Shown here one piece after another: positions 11,915 through 23,759 of a DNA stretch of 64,000 nucleotides (the first letter of the stretch is position 1; every line of letters starts with the position of its first letter). The notes beneath the pieces were generated by a model that worked only from the letters and a program-made list of their open reading frames with translations, ran no database searches and was not told where the DNA came from. The translations under genes were made by a program, and so were the position numbers. The DNA is from Dillenia suffruticosa (Eukaryota > Streptophyta > Magnoliopsida > Dilleniales > Dilleniaceae): NCBI GenBank assembly GCA_033439265.1, contig JAVTVX010000002.1:9646174-9710173 (forward strand), written 5' to 3'.

Positions 11915-11919
11915 GTTTC
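11915..11919. repeat. Target-site duplication GTTTC, right copy
   Basis: Identical to 5045-5049 and immediately outside the second LTR. Confidence 0.85.
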
Positions 11920-12241
11920 CTTATCGAGAGATATGATAATAAACCTGTATTGAATTGAGAAGGTTTAAACTTGTCACAAATTTCTTCTTTATCGAGTAAT
12001 CTTGAAACTTGTAACGTGGTAGGAATCAAGTTTGTGAGGACTTAGTGAGTTCGGGACCGAGAGGTCCTAAAGCTAAAAGGCTGGAAGACCTAACAACATT
12101 TGTCAAATGAAAGGCCAAGCAATGAGAGGATCGAAAGGATTCTTCCGAAAGGGTTACGCCGAGACTCTGACAAAAATTGACCAGGAGGTTGCTTATAGGT
12201 CTGCTCTGTTTCATGATAATGAACCGTTAGACCATGTATCA
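11920..12241 (-). repeat. 5' LTR of T1, outer portion
   Basis: This is the continuation of the LTR split by Copia-1. A TG...CA-type outer terminus is possible at about 12241 (minus strand TGATACATGG). That is only a proposal, because no second T1 LTR is available for comparison. Confidence 0.4.
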
Positions 12242-12761
12242 TTAATAATGATCATTAATTTGTAGTTTGTGAAATCACTTGAGATATTACATTAAATACG
12301 ATGTTTATTTTTGTATGACCAACATTGTCACCATTCTTTCTATAAATGGTCCATCAAAAACATAACCCCTAGAGTTTAGGTTTTTGCGGATGATTCTCTT
12401 TATTCAGGAGTGAAACCGCAGCCAGTGGTTTTGAGTAAGGTTCCACATGGAATCAAACTGTTGCCACTGACGCCCACTCTATGCTCTGACCCGGGCGGTG
12501 TAGCACGTCATCAAATGAAATGACAGCATGGCCCTTAACCGTGCCATAGACTTTTATTGTAGAGATTCTCCCATAGAAAATATTGGGCGGAAAGTTGAGA
12601 GATCGGAAGTCTTAGAAGGGAAAGGAAAATATTTAACCACTAAAAACAGATAAAAAGATATTAAAACAAACTCTCATAAGCATAAAAGAAACGACTTGTT
12701 TGTATGGCTATTGATATTTGTCAAAAATGAAAAAAAAAAAAGAACCATGCATTTAGAAATT
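12242..12761. other. Intergenic DNA downstream of the PDH E1-alpha gene
   Basis: It contains the 3' untranslated region of the minus-strand gene nearest 12761 and about 400 bp of unique-looking sequence. I find no convincing gene, tRNA or repeat here. Confidence 0.5.
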
Positions 12762-14198
12762 TTAGACATGTGCAGTGCCCTGTGTAAATTTTGGATCTTC
12801 GCATCTGTAAGTTCCATCAGGAGCAATGCCAAATCCCTTGGGATCTGCAAACACATTCCCCAACAGCTGACTCCTCGGTGGGAGAGGGCTTTCATCGGCA
12901 AATTCCACCGCATCCTCAACTGCCTCATCAATCTTTTTCTCTATGGCCTTCAACTCATATTCATTCACCAGCTTGTTTTCTATCATGTACTTCTTCAATG
13001 CAGTAATGGGATCTCTCTTGGCATAGTGAGCCTTCTCAGCTGTCAACCGATATTCACAGTTTTTAGAGGGAAAAATTATTTAATTGGACTCTCGTCTCAT
13101 ATGAATGTAACAGGAAAAAGGACAGTTACATGAACATCAACCAGATATGTAATTTGTATCACAAGTAAATATTCAGAGAAGCACAAAAAATGGTGCCGTT
13201 GATATAAAATATGGACTTTCAGATAATCAAAGCAAAGCAAAAATACAAAGATATGGGATTTCGTATTTGTAAAACAACTGATGATAATGTTATTGTAGGT
13301 TAATAAGGCTGCTTACAAGGTGTGACCAGATTACAATCAACAAAGCAAAACTGCTGCTCTGTTACATCTGCCACTAGTCGCAACTTTGGATCACCAACAA
13401 CACTCTCAGAAAATAAGATTATTCCCACTGACTGTGTAATTTAGCTTATGATAATGAGGCTCCAGAATGCTAGCTAAAATCGGCACCTCACATACGGCAG
13501 AAAACCAACAAGACATACCATTGCTCAGAGAAAGGGCTCAGTCCTTAAATTGAACAATGGCAGTACCACTTATATTATTTGTGTGAATTTTATAGGACGG
13601 CAAACAGAAGGAAAGAGAGATTCATCTCGAAGAAGGGAGCAAAAGCGAAGGAAAATTTCAGTTCAATAAAAAGTAACAAACAGAAGCATTAGTTTTCCAT
13701 ATAGAACTCTCTCATGAAATGTTACCCATGGGAAACACTTGAAGATTTCAATAGTTCAGTTCTATCAGAAGATTGGAACAATAGTCAAACTTAATAGATG
13801 CGTGGGGGGAAACAGCTAAGGGCAAGAACCTAATGTCCTATCCCTCAAACCCACCAAAAATAAATCAGCAATTGGACAGTGTCTTCTATGCTAGTTAGGC
13901 ACCTCCATTAAGACAGTTGAACCACTAAAACTAAAATGGTTGAAGACTTTATTGAAAAACAGGTAGGTAACTATATGAAGATCTTATGTCCAAGTCCAAT
14001 CAATGCCTCCGCATAGAAACTGAAAACTGAAACGGATAGCATCAATGTCTGAGTTCCAGAAATGGCTCGCTTAGGTATTAAAATATCACCTGGACTAATG
14101 CAAAAAAAAAATATAACTGACCTTCCCCTAGATATTACTAGAAACAGGCAATTTCTCCATCTTCAACATCCCAAATCCATTTGGTTGTCCATATTGCA

Positions 14199-14241
<43 letters not shown>

Positions 14242-15535
14242 GTGGTTCCGGTGAGATGTCTATAGTGCAGTTGCAGTCGAAAAAAAAGCACCACTCTTTG
14301 CGAACAATCTAGTCTAGCTCATTAGTAATACTATAAGACATGAACATGGAAATGGTATATAATAAACAGAAGATGAAGCAGAAAATGTGGAGAAGGTGTG
14401 TGTGTGTGTGTGTGTGTGTGTCTGTAAATTACCAGGATCACGAAGCTCATCAGGGTCAGCCAAGGAGTGACCCCTAAACCGATAAGTCTCGCATTCAACC
14501 AATGTTGGTCCCTCCCCTCTCCTAGCCCTGAGGATGGCCTCCTTAGCAACCTCTCTAACCTTCAACACATCCATCCCGTCCACATGAACACCAGGCATAC
14601 CAAATGCAGGGCCCTTCTTCCAAATCTCAGGATCAGAAGTAGCTCTCAAATGGGACATCCCAATTGCCCACAAATTGTTCTCCACCACGAACACAATGGG
14701 CAGTTTCCACAGAGCAGCCATGTTCAAACACTCGTAGAATTGCCCGTTGTTACATGTGCCGTCCCCAAAGAATGCCAGCGTCACCGTGTTACTATCCGCC
14801 TCTTTCAGCACATTTCTCTTGTACAGCGACGTGAATGCTGCGCCTGTAGCCACCGGGATCCCTTCACCAATGAAAGCGAATCCCCCGAGAACATTGTGCT
14901 CCTTGTCGAACATGTGCATTGATCCACCCTGTCCTCTGCAGCACCCAGTGGCCTTGCCAAAGAGCTCGCTCATGACGGCTCGAGCCGGGACGCCCTTGCT
15001 GAGAGCGTGAACGTGATCCCTGTAAGTGCTGACGACGCAATCATCTTTTTTCAAGAGCTTGATGAAGCCGGTGGAGACGGCTTCTTGACCGTTGTAGAGA
15101 TGAACGAACCCGAACATCTTACCTCTGTAGTACATCTGGGCGCACATGTCTTCGAAGGCTCTTCCCAGAATCATGTCTTCGAATAGCTCCAATCCTTCTT
15201 CTTTCGTAATTAACTGCACCCAGAAGCCCAAAAAAAGGTTAAATTTCAGAACTTGTAGAATGAGCGAATCGCAATTGAGATCAGAAATGAAGCAATTAGA
15301 GGTAGGGTTGCCATACCAGATTGGATTTGAGCTCCTTGACGACATCGGAGACAGCGGAGGCAGAGGATCGGACAGATTTAGAAGGAGAAGGAAGAGATTT
15401 GGAGAGAGAATGGGGACGAAGTTTGCGAGTCGATCCAACGAAAGGAGGAGAGAGCTTGATAGCAAAGGTAGAAAGTCTATTGGTGGTGAGAGGGTTGGGT
15501 TGTGCCATATTTACGGCCGAGAAAGCACAAGACAT
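12762..15535 (-). CDS. PDH-E1 ALPHA: Pyruvate dehydrogenase E1 component subunit alpha, plastid
   Basis: This is the thiamine-diphosphate-binding alpha subunit of the plastid pyruvate dehydrogenase complex, which makes acetyl-CoA for fatty-acid synthesis. Coding exons are 15317-15535, 14433-15213 and 12762-13039, joined by GT-AG introns of 103 and 1393 bp. The joined frame is open for 425 residues, close to the ~428 usual for plant plastid E1-alpha. Residues 1-73 (S/T/R-rich, few acids) look like a transit peptide, and the mature part begins near [20 protein letters not shown]. The TPP motif runs from GDG (223-225) to NN (252-253). The phosphorylation-loop region ([17 protein letters not shown]) spans the exon 2/3 junction, and the protein ends FTQGTAHV. 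I chose ATG 15535 (MSCAFS) because related plant proteins begin similarly. ATG 15508 is an alternative nine codons later. The sequence closely resembles the plastid rather than the mitochondrial family. All splice sites are canonical and no damage is visible. Confidence 0.95.
14200..14233. repeat. (TC)n microsatellite in PDH intron 2
   Basis: About 17 uninterrupted TC units, followed by an imperfect TCTG extension, inside the 1393 bp intron. Confidence 0.9.
14396..14420. repeat. (TG)n microsatellite near the donor site of PDH intron 2
   Basis: About 12 TG units on the plus strand, which is (CA)n in the transcript. It begins about a dozen bases after the intron 2 donor at 14432 (GTAATTTACAGAC). 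Confidence 0.9.
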
Positions 15536-15560
15536 TGCTTCAATTTGTGGGTGGTTTGGT

Positions 15561-15573
15561 GGGGGGGGGGGGG
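15561..15573. repeat. G13 homopolymer in the PDH 5' leader
   Basis: Thirteen G on the plus strand, hence C13 in the transcript, lying 26-38 bases upstream of the chosen start codon. Confidence 0.8.
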
Positions 15574-15599
15574 AAGAGACTTGTTTTTGATCCCTCGAT

Positions 15600-15680
15600 C
15601 AACAATATGTTTGATGCAGAGAGGGAGAGAAAGAAATAAAGAGACGGTGAGGAAGAGAGAAATATAAATAAATAATAAAA
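15600..15680 (-). promoter_or_regulatory. Candidate core promoter and pyrimidine-rich leader of PDH E1-alpha
   Basis: On the minus strand TATTTATTTATATT (15661-15674) lies about 130 bases upstream of the start codon. It is followed by a CT-rich leader (TTTCTCTCTTCCTCACCG). The AT-rich box plus pyrimidine patch fits a plant core promoter. The transcription start cannot be seen from sequence. Confidence 0.4.
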
Positions 15681-15689
15681 AGCGGAGAA

Positions 15690-16303
15690 GTGGGCGGAGG
15701 AAGCGAGAAGAGGGGCACGGAAAAGACCGCCCAGAGCGTTTGGCATGGCAATTTGCTATTTGAATTCTCAATCCCACGAAGCCACGAAAACGCTTTTTTA
15801 TGTTACATTTGCTGCTCGTACACTTCTTTGTTCTTTCCCCCACTTTCACTTTTGTCCTTTGTTTTTTCAGTATTAGTGGTGGTTCCACTATACTTGTCTC
15901 TTTCTATGCCCTTTCCAACTGCTGGCTTGTTTTGCCTAAATTCCTTTCAAACTTCATATTTTGAATGTAGTTTCAAAATTCATTTCAAGTTATATGTGAG
16001 CAAATTGAAATTAACACCAAGCTCAATGAAAGAAATGTGCTTTAGACTATAGTGGTACATGGTACATCAAATATGAATATCTCATTGAATTAGGTTAAAA
16101 AGTTATATATGACTTGGTGTCTTGGGTGGGGCTAGTTAATCATGCGTGTGGCGAGCTCCTGTGAAGCAAAATTTCTTAATGTTGCTTGGTTGAATGATGA
16201 CTGAGGTGGAAGACCAATCTCTCCTAATGATTTGGGTATGAAAATTTTATTTTGTTTAAAAACAAGTGACAGTATATAATCTAAATTGTGTGGGGGCCAT
16301 ATT
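15690..16303. other. Intergenic DNA between PDH E1-alpha and element T2
   Basis: Presumed upstream region of the minus-strand PDH gene. Short frames here have no recognisable content. Confidence 0.5.
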
Positions 16304-16844
16304 TGTCAAACCCACGAACATCAACAGATCCCGTCAATACTCATCGATCAATTATTCTTTGTGATAACAGATTGTATGGCACCTTAACCGATCCATCCCT
16401 AGACTTTCTCGGCACTAGCCATAAGTCACCAAATATGCGCTTCCCAAACAGATAAGATTTCGTAATTTTTTAGAGTCCTATACTCTGATCTCCCGAAATC
16501 TCGAGACACTTTTATAAGAAAACTAGGTTTTTATCATTCCACATACACACAACTCTCACAAATGAAATATACATACGTTTCAATATGCCAACCATCCAGA
16601 TAAGTTCTCAGAATCTACACAAAAGTACACAAGCATACAGGGTCCCCAGACTATCTATCTTTCAATATCAGTTTGTTTCTTTTCTTTTGAAAACCGATCT
16701 CTAATTTCAGTGTCGGAGCCTCCCCATCGGAGCACCCTCCGATAGTCTTTTTGCAGGTCTCATTGTATGAGATCACCATATAGTCAAACCATCTCGTTCG
16801 AGTTAGTAAAAGTATCATCTGTGGAGTTAAATCTACCTCTAACA
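16304..16844 (+). repeat. 5' LTR of T2
   Basis: The right half (about 16555-16844) matches 26625-26929, including the shared GTCGGAGCCTCCCC and GTATCATCTGTGGAG blocks. It ends CTCTAACA directly before the primer-binding site. The left edge is approximate. Confidence 0.7.
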
Positions 16845-16864
16845 GATTGGCGTCGTTTGTGGGA
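16845..16864 (+). other. Primer-binding site of T2
   Basis: GATTGGCGTCGTTTGTGGGA follows the LTR end immediately. It is the same motif as in T1 and T3. Confidence 0.75.
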
Positions 16865-16918
16865 AAATGACTGATCTCATGATCCGATTAACCCCTTGTG
16901 TTGTCTTCTTCTCTCCAT

Positions 16919-17459
16919 TATGATATCAGCCAAGAGAATGAGACCAACAATTGGTTTCGATGATGATAATTTGACGGGGGTTGATACCTACCGAAACGAT
17001 CCACTAATTATCACAGTAAGGATCGACTCTTAAATCATCAAGAGGACCTTTATGGATCAAGAAGCAAAGTGTGACATCCTCTTTTAGAATGCATTTCAGC
17101 AAATGGGTTTCATCACATCTCAAGTTTAACCTTTCGATCAGCCCATTAGAGGGATCGCCGGTGAATGTATACAACTAGAAGGCTTTATCTCGCTCGTTGT
17201 GTCACTAATAACCCCTTTTCATTATGTTGTTGCTAGAACCACTTTCTACATGGTAAAACTTCAGTCCCCCTATAACGCCATCCTAGGTTGTCCCGGCCTG
17301 AATGGCCTTGAAGTGCTACCGAGTGCCAAACACATGAAGGTTGAATTCAAAACGCCCTTGAGGGTCACGATGATTTGCAGCAACCTCGATCCATTGACCG
17401 TCCCCTTAACAAGGAGAAGGAAAAATTCTAACAATAGACATTATGGAACTCCGAGATGA
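16919..17459 (+). pseudogene. Protease region of T2, with its own start codon next to the primer-binding site
   Basis: An ATG near 16919 opens a frame reading MISAKRMRPTIGFDDDNLTG, which aligns with the protease N-terminus of T3. Then come FMDQEA at the active-site position and, in the frame at 17199-17459, HYVVARTTFYMVKLQSPYNA and LGCPGLNGLE. At least two stops interrupt it. In ordinary Tat elements a gag of several hundred codons precedes this point. Here nothing does. Confidence 0.7.
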
Positions 17460-17559
17460 CACTAAGCAATAGTCAAAACCACAACATGGAGAGGAGGTAA
17501 TCGAGGTTCCCATCGCCAACAAACCTAGTCAGATCGTTCAGGTCAGTGCCCACGTACCG

Positions 17560-18955
17560 ATGCCCTTTCAAAAGGCAATCGTCGATTGTCTACGATGCCA
17601 TTCCAAAGTTTTCGTGTGGTCCTCTAAAGACATGCCAGTCATTCATCCTTCAGTCATAGTTCACAAACAGACTGTGAATGGCAGTCACAAGCCCATCAAG
17701 CAAAAGAAAAGAGTGTTCGCACTAAAGTATCAACGTGAGATACAAGAAGAGGTTCGAAAGCTTTTAAATACAAGATTCATCCGAGAAGTAAAATACTCTA
17801 AGTGATTAACCAATGTGGTCATGGTGAAAAAATCTAACGGAAAGTAGAGGATGTGCCTAGACTTCAAAGATCTCAATAAGGCACATCCGAAGGACAGCTA
17901 TCAACTCTCTAATATTGACAAGTTAGTTAACAATTCATCTGGTCATTAACTTTTACAATCAAATACGTATGACTCCCAAAGATAAGTAAAAAATCAGTTT
18001 CATTATAGAGTTTGGTACCTACTGTTACAAAGTCATGCCATTCGACCTTAAGAACGCCAGGGCAACCTTTTTGGATCAATAAGGTCTTTAGTGAACAACT
18101 CGGTAGAAACATAGAGACATTCTAGAAGTTAGAAAGATACAACATGTGGTTGAACCTTATGAAGTGCACCTTCGGGATCATTTTTGGGAAGCTATTGGGC
18201 TTTCTAATTACCCACCAGGGGATTGAAGCGAATCTGGAGAAAATTCAAGGCATTCTAGTATGATACCACCGAGAACGGTAAAAGACGTGCAACGTCTCAT
18301 GGATAGGATTGTAGCCCTGAACCTATGTTGAAAGTAGGGTAAAAGTATAAACCCTTCTACGATACCCTAAAGAAGTCTCAAAACTTCTTGTGTACGCCAA
18401 AGAGTATCTTATGTCACCCCCGCTCCTCTCCCGACCGGTCCTTGATGAGAAACAATACTTTTACGTTTCTATTTCTGACCACCGCTCTGTTCTATCCTTG
18501 TGGGGTGAGAATCCACCGTACAAAAGCCTGTATACTATGTCAACCGTAAGTTCCATAACTCCAAAATGAACTACAAACCCATCAAGAAGATAGCTTTTGT
18601 CTTGGTAATCATCGCCAGGCATCAACCTTACTTCCAAGCCTATACTATCATGGTGCTGACCAACCAACCCCTGAAATAGATTTTGGAGAAGAGAGATACC
18701 TCAAGTTAACTCATCAAGTGGAGTATCGAGCTAGATGAGTTTGACATTGAATATCAACTAAGACCGACTATCAAAAGTCAATCCCTCGTAGGCTTTATCC
18801 TCAAGTACACATTATTGACGTCCATTGAGCAACCCCTTGCCAATGACAAAGACGAATGCTTATAGCTCGAGTAGACCCTCTATGTCGACGAGTCGTCTAA
18901 TTCTTCGGGAAATGGAGCCGAACTCAGCTTAGTAGGGTTATATAATTTTAAAGCT
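17560..18955 (+). pseudogene. Reverse transcriptase and start of RNase H of T2
   Basis: The frame at 17560-17805 reads CRCHSKVFVWSSKDMPVIHP then RFIREVKYSK. Further on come RMCLDFKDLNKAHPKDSYQL (about 17850-17910) and NIDKLVNNSSGH, the fingers/palm signature of Tat-type reverse transcriptase. At about 18430-18480 a segment beginning SRPVLDEKQYFYVSISDHRS marks the connection/RNase H start. Frameshifts and stops are frequent. The Tekay-like insertion begins at 18961. Confidence 0.75.
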
Positions 18956-18960
18956 GAATA
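18956..18960. repeat. Target-site duplication GAATA, left copy
   Basis: GAATA immediately precedes TGTCACGCC and is repeated at 23923-23927. Joining the flanks restores the RNase H reading of T2 (…KAEYAFHFDFWATND), paralleled by T3. Confidence 0.9.
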
Positions 18961-21199
18961 TGTCACGCCTCAAACCGGGGTCATGAACAACCGCCCGTTA
19001 CCCTGAATGCTAACTACATTTTTACAAAAAATCGGACAGAATTTTCCTATATTTCAGATGTCTTCCAAGTACAATTTGACCTGTATATCAACATTCATCC
19101 TGTAAAATAAATAAATGGTCATCCTGACCTCTCCAAATTCAACCAATGCTACAGTCAACATCCAAAACAACGCAAGGCTATAAAATTTTCCAACAGACCT
19201 AACCACAGACCTCTACTGTCATACCCAACTAAAGCAGGAGCAGCCGCCACACCAAGCCGACCTATTTTTTTACATAATATATAATAATTTTTCCAAATAA
19301 CATTTAAATACGTACAATCGTCTCAATGCAAATAAATTATGAGAGTTTCACAAATAAATATATATAAATTATACAGTCATCCCAAAAATAAATAAGTGAG
19401 TACATTTATCAACTAAAATCTCCAATAATCATAGCAGAAGATATGGTAACATCCATACCCAACCCCAGTACTATCAATTCTACGTCGCAACATAATAATT
19501 TTTCTTCAATCCAAGACTAATCCTGTGGGGAGGAAGTGAGGGATGAGTATCTATGGGAGGATACTCAGCAAGTGAGGGGATTGATACCGTGCTATTAATA
19601 TTAAGAGTGAATTTGGAGTGTCAAAACATGTAACAAAATATCGAGTGTGCGAAAATAACATACTGTTTCAGAATAAAACATATCTCAAGGCACATATCAG
19701 AAAATAACATATGCATCCATCCATGTATCAAGTCACATATATAGAGCCGACTGAACAAACAACCCCGGCAATGGTCTACCTAGATCACGGACGGGCGCAT
19801 TGGAGGTTTTCACTATGCAAATATCAAATAATAGCTTTCTACCCCAATGTTTGCCACAAACTACTCCAACTAGTCTGTAATTAATAATAATGATATATAT
19901 ATATATAGTCAGCTGTGTATGGTGTCCCGCCCAGTACTAGACAGAGATAAACTCACGTCCTTCCCGATGAGGGTCAACCTGGGACACCCATACACATGAC
20001 GATCTGGTGGATACCTCTGGCCGAAACGTATCCGGACACAAGGGGTGCATCTACCAAATGTCCTTTGTAGCTACGGAATGCTATAGGAAGCATATCACCA
20101 TATCACCATATCACCAAGTTGGCCGGGCACGTAGCCCATGCATCACAACATAATTTCGATCGGGCGTATAGCCCAAATAGTACATGTAAATACATTTTAA
20201 ACTACATGCCAATACAGTAGAAGTATTAAAGCATGTCAATATATCAAAAATGTGACACAATATCAGTTATCAAACTCATGGATGCATAATCTATAAAATC
20301 AGTAGTTGAGACACTCCAATGATTATAAAAATATGTTTATCAAAATCCAAAAATTTAATTTTCACACGTATAGAAATTATATCGTTTGAAAAACGGTAAA
20401 ACATGATTTATCAATCAATAGAGGATGTCAAAATCTCACTCACAGTTTTAGGGAGGGTAGTCACTCCCAATTTTCAAAACAAATCCAATCTGATTTCTCG
20501 AGTCTCTAAAAAGATCAACCTAATCAGATCATCAGAATTTAACATCAAATTTCAAATATTATAGGATTTATCCATTTTCTCTAAATGTGTACAAAGCTTA
20601 ACTCTTCAATTTATGAATACACTCTAATGTCATCAGTTGCATTTCATTTATAAATAATTAACGTACCTTTAAACCAAGTCAAATTCAACCCTAAAACCAC
20701 TCAAGGTTTGAGATAAGCCTTAAAATAAATAATTTTCCTATAAGATGAAAAATTTTTAAAAAATCATACACTTTTGGAATCTCATCCAAATGTTTCAAGC
20801 CATATGTCATTTTCAAGGTATATGAGTCTATTTTCATAATACGGAGATCGTATTTAAATTGTCTATAAGCAGAACAATTTATAATGAGAAAGGCCGCATC
20901 AACCCTTGCACTCAAATCCCAATTTTCAACTATTTTCATGCATAGGTAAATTTAAACTCCAAGAGAAACTATTCAAATCAACTTAATTTGATTCTATCAT
21001 CCTGAACAGTCCCATTTCATATAAATTCGTATACTTAAAATCGAATGGGTCCGAAATGACTTATCTAGGGTTTTTCTTGGATCGCAGACCTTTGTCCGAA
21101 TGTCTCCTCGATCACCCTAAGAACTGAAATGCTACCTATCAAGACAGGCTTTATTAGTTAAGTTCAATCACGTAGATCGGAAGCAAAACCCTAAGTTAG

Positions 21200-21960
21200 C
21201 TACCTGCGTGGAGGTTCGTGGGCTGTCACGGGCTCACGGCCGTTGCGGGCTGTCGCGGGCTCGTAGGCTACAGCATGCTCGTGGGTTCGCGGTTCAACGG
21301 GCCAGTAGGCTTTGGCTAGCAGGATCGCTGGTCTACGGGCCAGTGGGCTGATGGGCCTGCAGGCTGGCGGGCTGGCGGGCTGGCGGGCCTGCGGGTTGGC
21401 GGGCCTGCGGTTGATGGGCCTATGGGCTGGCAGGCCTGCGGCTGTTGGGCCTACGGCTGATGGGCTTACAGGCCAGCAGTGGTTTGTGGACCATAGTGGC
21501 TTGCGGGATGGTATACGCTCGTGCGTTGAGGCTCACTGGAGCGTACTCGTGCGCTGAGGCGTGCTCGCGGCCTAGCTCGCGCTCGTGGCCTGGATCGTGC
21601 TCGCGGGCTGGGTCCTGCTCGGGCTGGGGAGATCATGCTGCATAAGGCGCTGCAGTCGCGTGCTGTGGCTGAATCATGTGCAAAGGCGCTAGGTTGGGCT
21701 CGCGGGAGGAAGGAGCAGCGGTAGTCGCGAGCGGTGGCATGTGGTAGTGGAGCTCGCAGCGGTGTGTGGCGGAAGGGAGAGAGACCGCGGGAGATTCGCG
21801 AGAGGGAAAGAAGAAGAAGAAGAAGAAGAAGAAGAAGAAGAAGAAGAAGAAGAAGAGGAAGAGGAAGAAGGCGGCGATGATGGTGGTGAGCTGTTGGCGG
21901 CAGAGCTCACGGCGAAGGAGGAGCGGCGCCGCGGTGGGAGGAGAAACGAAGGGTCAGGGA
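21200..21960. repeat. GC-rich low-complexity block inside the LTR
   Basis: Short units such as GGGCTGGCGGGCC and GGCCTGCGGGC repeat from 21330 to 21450. GCTCGTGCGCTGAGG-like units follow to about 21620, then a (GAA)n run at about 21808-21855. Open frames here are products of base composition, not proteins. Confidence 0.8.
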
Positions 21961-22011
21961 GAGAAGGAGAGAGAGAGAGAGAGGGGGGGGAGGGAGGGAG
22001 AGAGAGAGAGA

Positions 22012-22038
22012 GGGATTAGGGTTTCTAACCCTAATCCC
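22012..22038. other. Telomere-like hairpin in LTR
   Basis: GGGATTAGGGTT, a three-base loop TCT, then the exact reverse complement AACCCTAATCCC. The solo LTR has the same 12 bp stem with a two-base loop at 31015-31040. The stem contains the plant telobox core (AACCCTAA). Confidence 0.8.
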
Positions 22039-22352
22039 CAAATCAAGTTGGGGACGCAGCTTTTTGCCCCAAAACGCTACGTCTCTATTTTTCTTTTTTT
22101 CTTTTTTTCTTTTTTTTTCTTTTTACTAAATATATAAATAAATATATATTTATGCATATATATTTTCACACCCATATTTCGTTAGAAATGCAAATTTCAT
22201 AAAGATGGGGTTTACTTCGATTTGCCGATTTGGCAAATGAAAATAAACCAAAAAATTTAATTTAAATACCCAAAAATCAAAAAATCAAATTTAAATAAAT
22301 AAAATCTCTATCTTTATAATTAAATTACAGACACCGCAGTGATGGTGTTACA

Positions 22353-23759
22353 TTTTCTAACCTCCTAAAAATAAGTTTCGTTTTCGAAACTAAAAGAGAA
22401 CTAACCAGCAAATAAATGGGGGGTACTGTCTCCTCATAGTCTTCTCGGGTTCCCAGGTCTCTACCTCGACTTGGCCATTCCTCCACAAAACTTTAATTAA
22501 TGAACCTTTTTTGCTCCGCAGCTTTCTGACCTGTCGATCTAGAATAGCTATGTGCTGAGCTAGAACATTAAGGTATTCTCTGATTGGTCGTCCGTCGTCA
22601 ATCGTTGTTTGAGCTCCTGAAATCTCGTCTCATAACGATCGTTCCATAAAAACTTGACGCCCTTCGTATCAGTTTGGTAAGTGTAGCAGCGATCCGAGAG
22701 AATCCTTCTACGAACCGCCGATAACACCCCGCAAAACCAAGGAAACTACTCACCTCGGTCACTGTTTGTGGCTGCTGGTGTGTTGGTTAGCCCAACGGTA
22801 TGACCACGAACTCGTAATGTCCATATCGGGTGCGAGATGGGGTCTTGGGCACTTTCTCAGCCCTAATCCGCAACCGATGATATCTAGATTGAAAATCGAT
22901 CTTTGAGAAAAACACGCGCACCCTGGAACTGATCAAATAAATCAGCAATACGTGGCAGAGGGTACCGATTCTTGATGGGAACCTTGTTTAGCTGCCTATG
23001 GTTCACACACAATCGTAGAGTTCTGTCCTTCTTCTTCACAAATAACACCGGAGCACCCCACGGCGAAGTGCTTAGACGATTAAACCATTGTCCAACAATT
23101 CTTGCAACTGGACCTTGAGCTTTCTAAGCTCAGCTTGTGCCATTCCGTATAACGGAATAAATATGGGAGTAGTCCCTGGAGCTAAGTCAATCTCGAAATC
23201 AAACTCCCGAACTGGTGGTAGTCTAGGTAGCTCCTCGAGAAATAAATCTGGAAACTCCTGCACCACTGAGACCTCCTCAAGTCTCGGCCCCTCCACAGTG
23301 GTGTCAATAACATGAGCCAGGTATGCCATGCACCCTCGGCGTGTCAATCTCCTGCCTTTCATCGCCGATACAACACAGCGAGGTAACACTCGCTCTTTGC
23401 CTGAGAACCTCAACAACGGCTCCTCAGGTCTCCGAAACTCCACTTTTTTAGTAAAACAATCTACTGAGACTCTATGCATGCTTACCCAATCCATCCTTAG
23501 GATGGCATCGAAATTCGTCATTTCAATTGGAATCAAGTCTGCCTCAAGTACCGCATCTTTGACCATGACTTCGCTCCCTCTGTAGATGGATCTCTAAGTA
23601 TCTGCTCACCGAGAGAAGAAATTACCAATATCTCCTTATCAAGTGGCAACAAGGCTTACCCAACCTGTGGGCAAAAGACGCTCTCACATACGAATAGTTC
23701 GACCCGGTATCAATAAGGATATGAGTGTCAACTTCCCATATTTTCATAACTCCTAATGT
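22353..23759 (-). pseudogene. Protease, reverse-transcriptase start and integrase tail of the Tekay-like element
   Basis: On the minus strand, HILIDTGSNYSYVRASFAHR (about 23710-23650) is the protease active-site region. The frame 23072-23566 reads ILRMDWVSMHRVSVDCFTKK, then VVQEFPDLFLEELPRLPPVR and FDFEIDLAPGTTPIFIPLYG, the protease-to-reverse-transcriptase linker of chromoviral Gypsy elements. At about 22440-22560, LRSKKGSLIKVLWRNGQVEV is the usual end of integrase. Most of the catalytic polymerase, RNase H and integrase is deleted or scrambled between these. Confidence 0.75.

Larger units (their letters stand above)
18961..22352 (-). repeat. Complete LTR (3392 bp) of the Tekay-like element
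   Basis: It starts TGTCACGCC and ends GGTGTTACA on the plus strand. It aligns over nearly its full length with 27866-31360. It contains an AT-rich body, a GC-rich block at about 21200-21960 and AT-rich ends. Confidence 0.85.

Noticed and set aside
12394-12500. Possible box C/D RNA (TGATGA and CTGA words on the minus strand)
   Set aside because: The boxes are not spaced or supported by a terminal stem. Such short words occur by chance.
14467-15010. Plus-strand frames opposite PDH exon 2
   Set aside because: Shadow frames of the real minus-strand exon.
15146-15667. 173-codon plus-strand frame opposite PDH exon 1
   Set aside because: It is antisense to a well-supported exon and its leader and has no recognisable motif.
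21312-22137. Long open frames with Gly/Ala/Leu or Glu/Lys repeats
   Set aside because: They come from GC-rich and GAA-rich repeats inside a Gypsy LTR, run on both strands and in several frames, and change completely in the second LTR copy.
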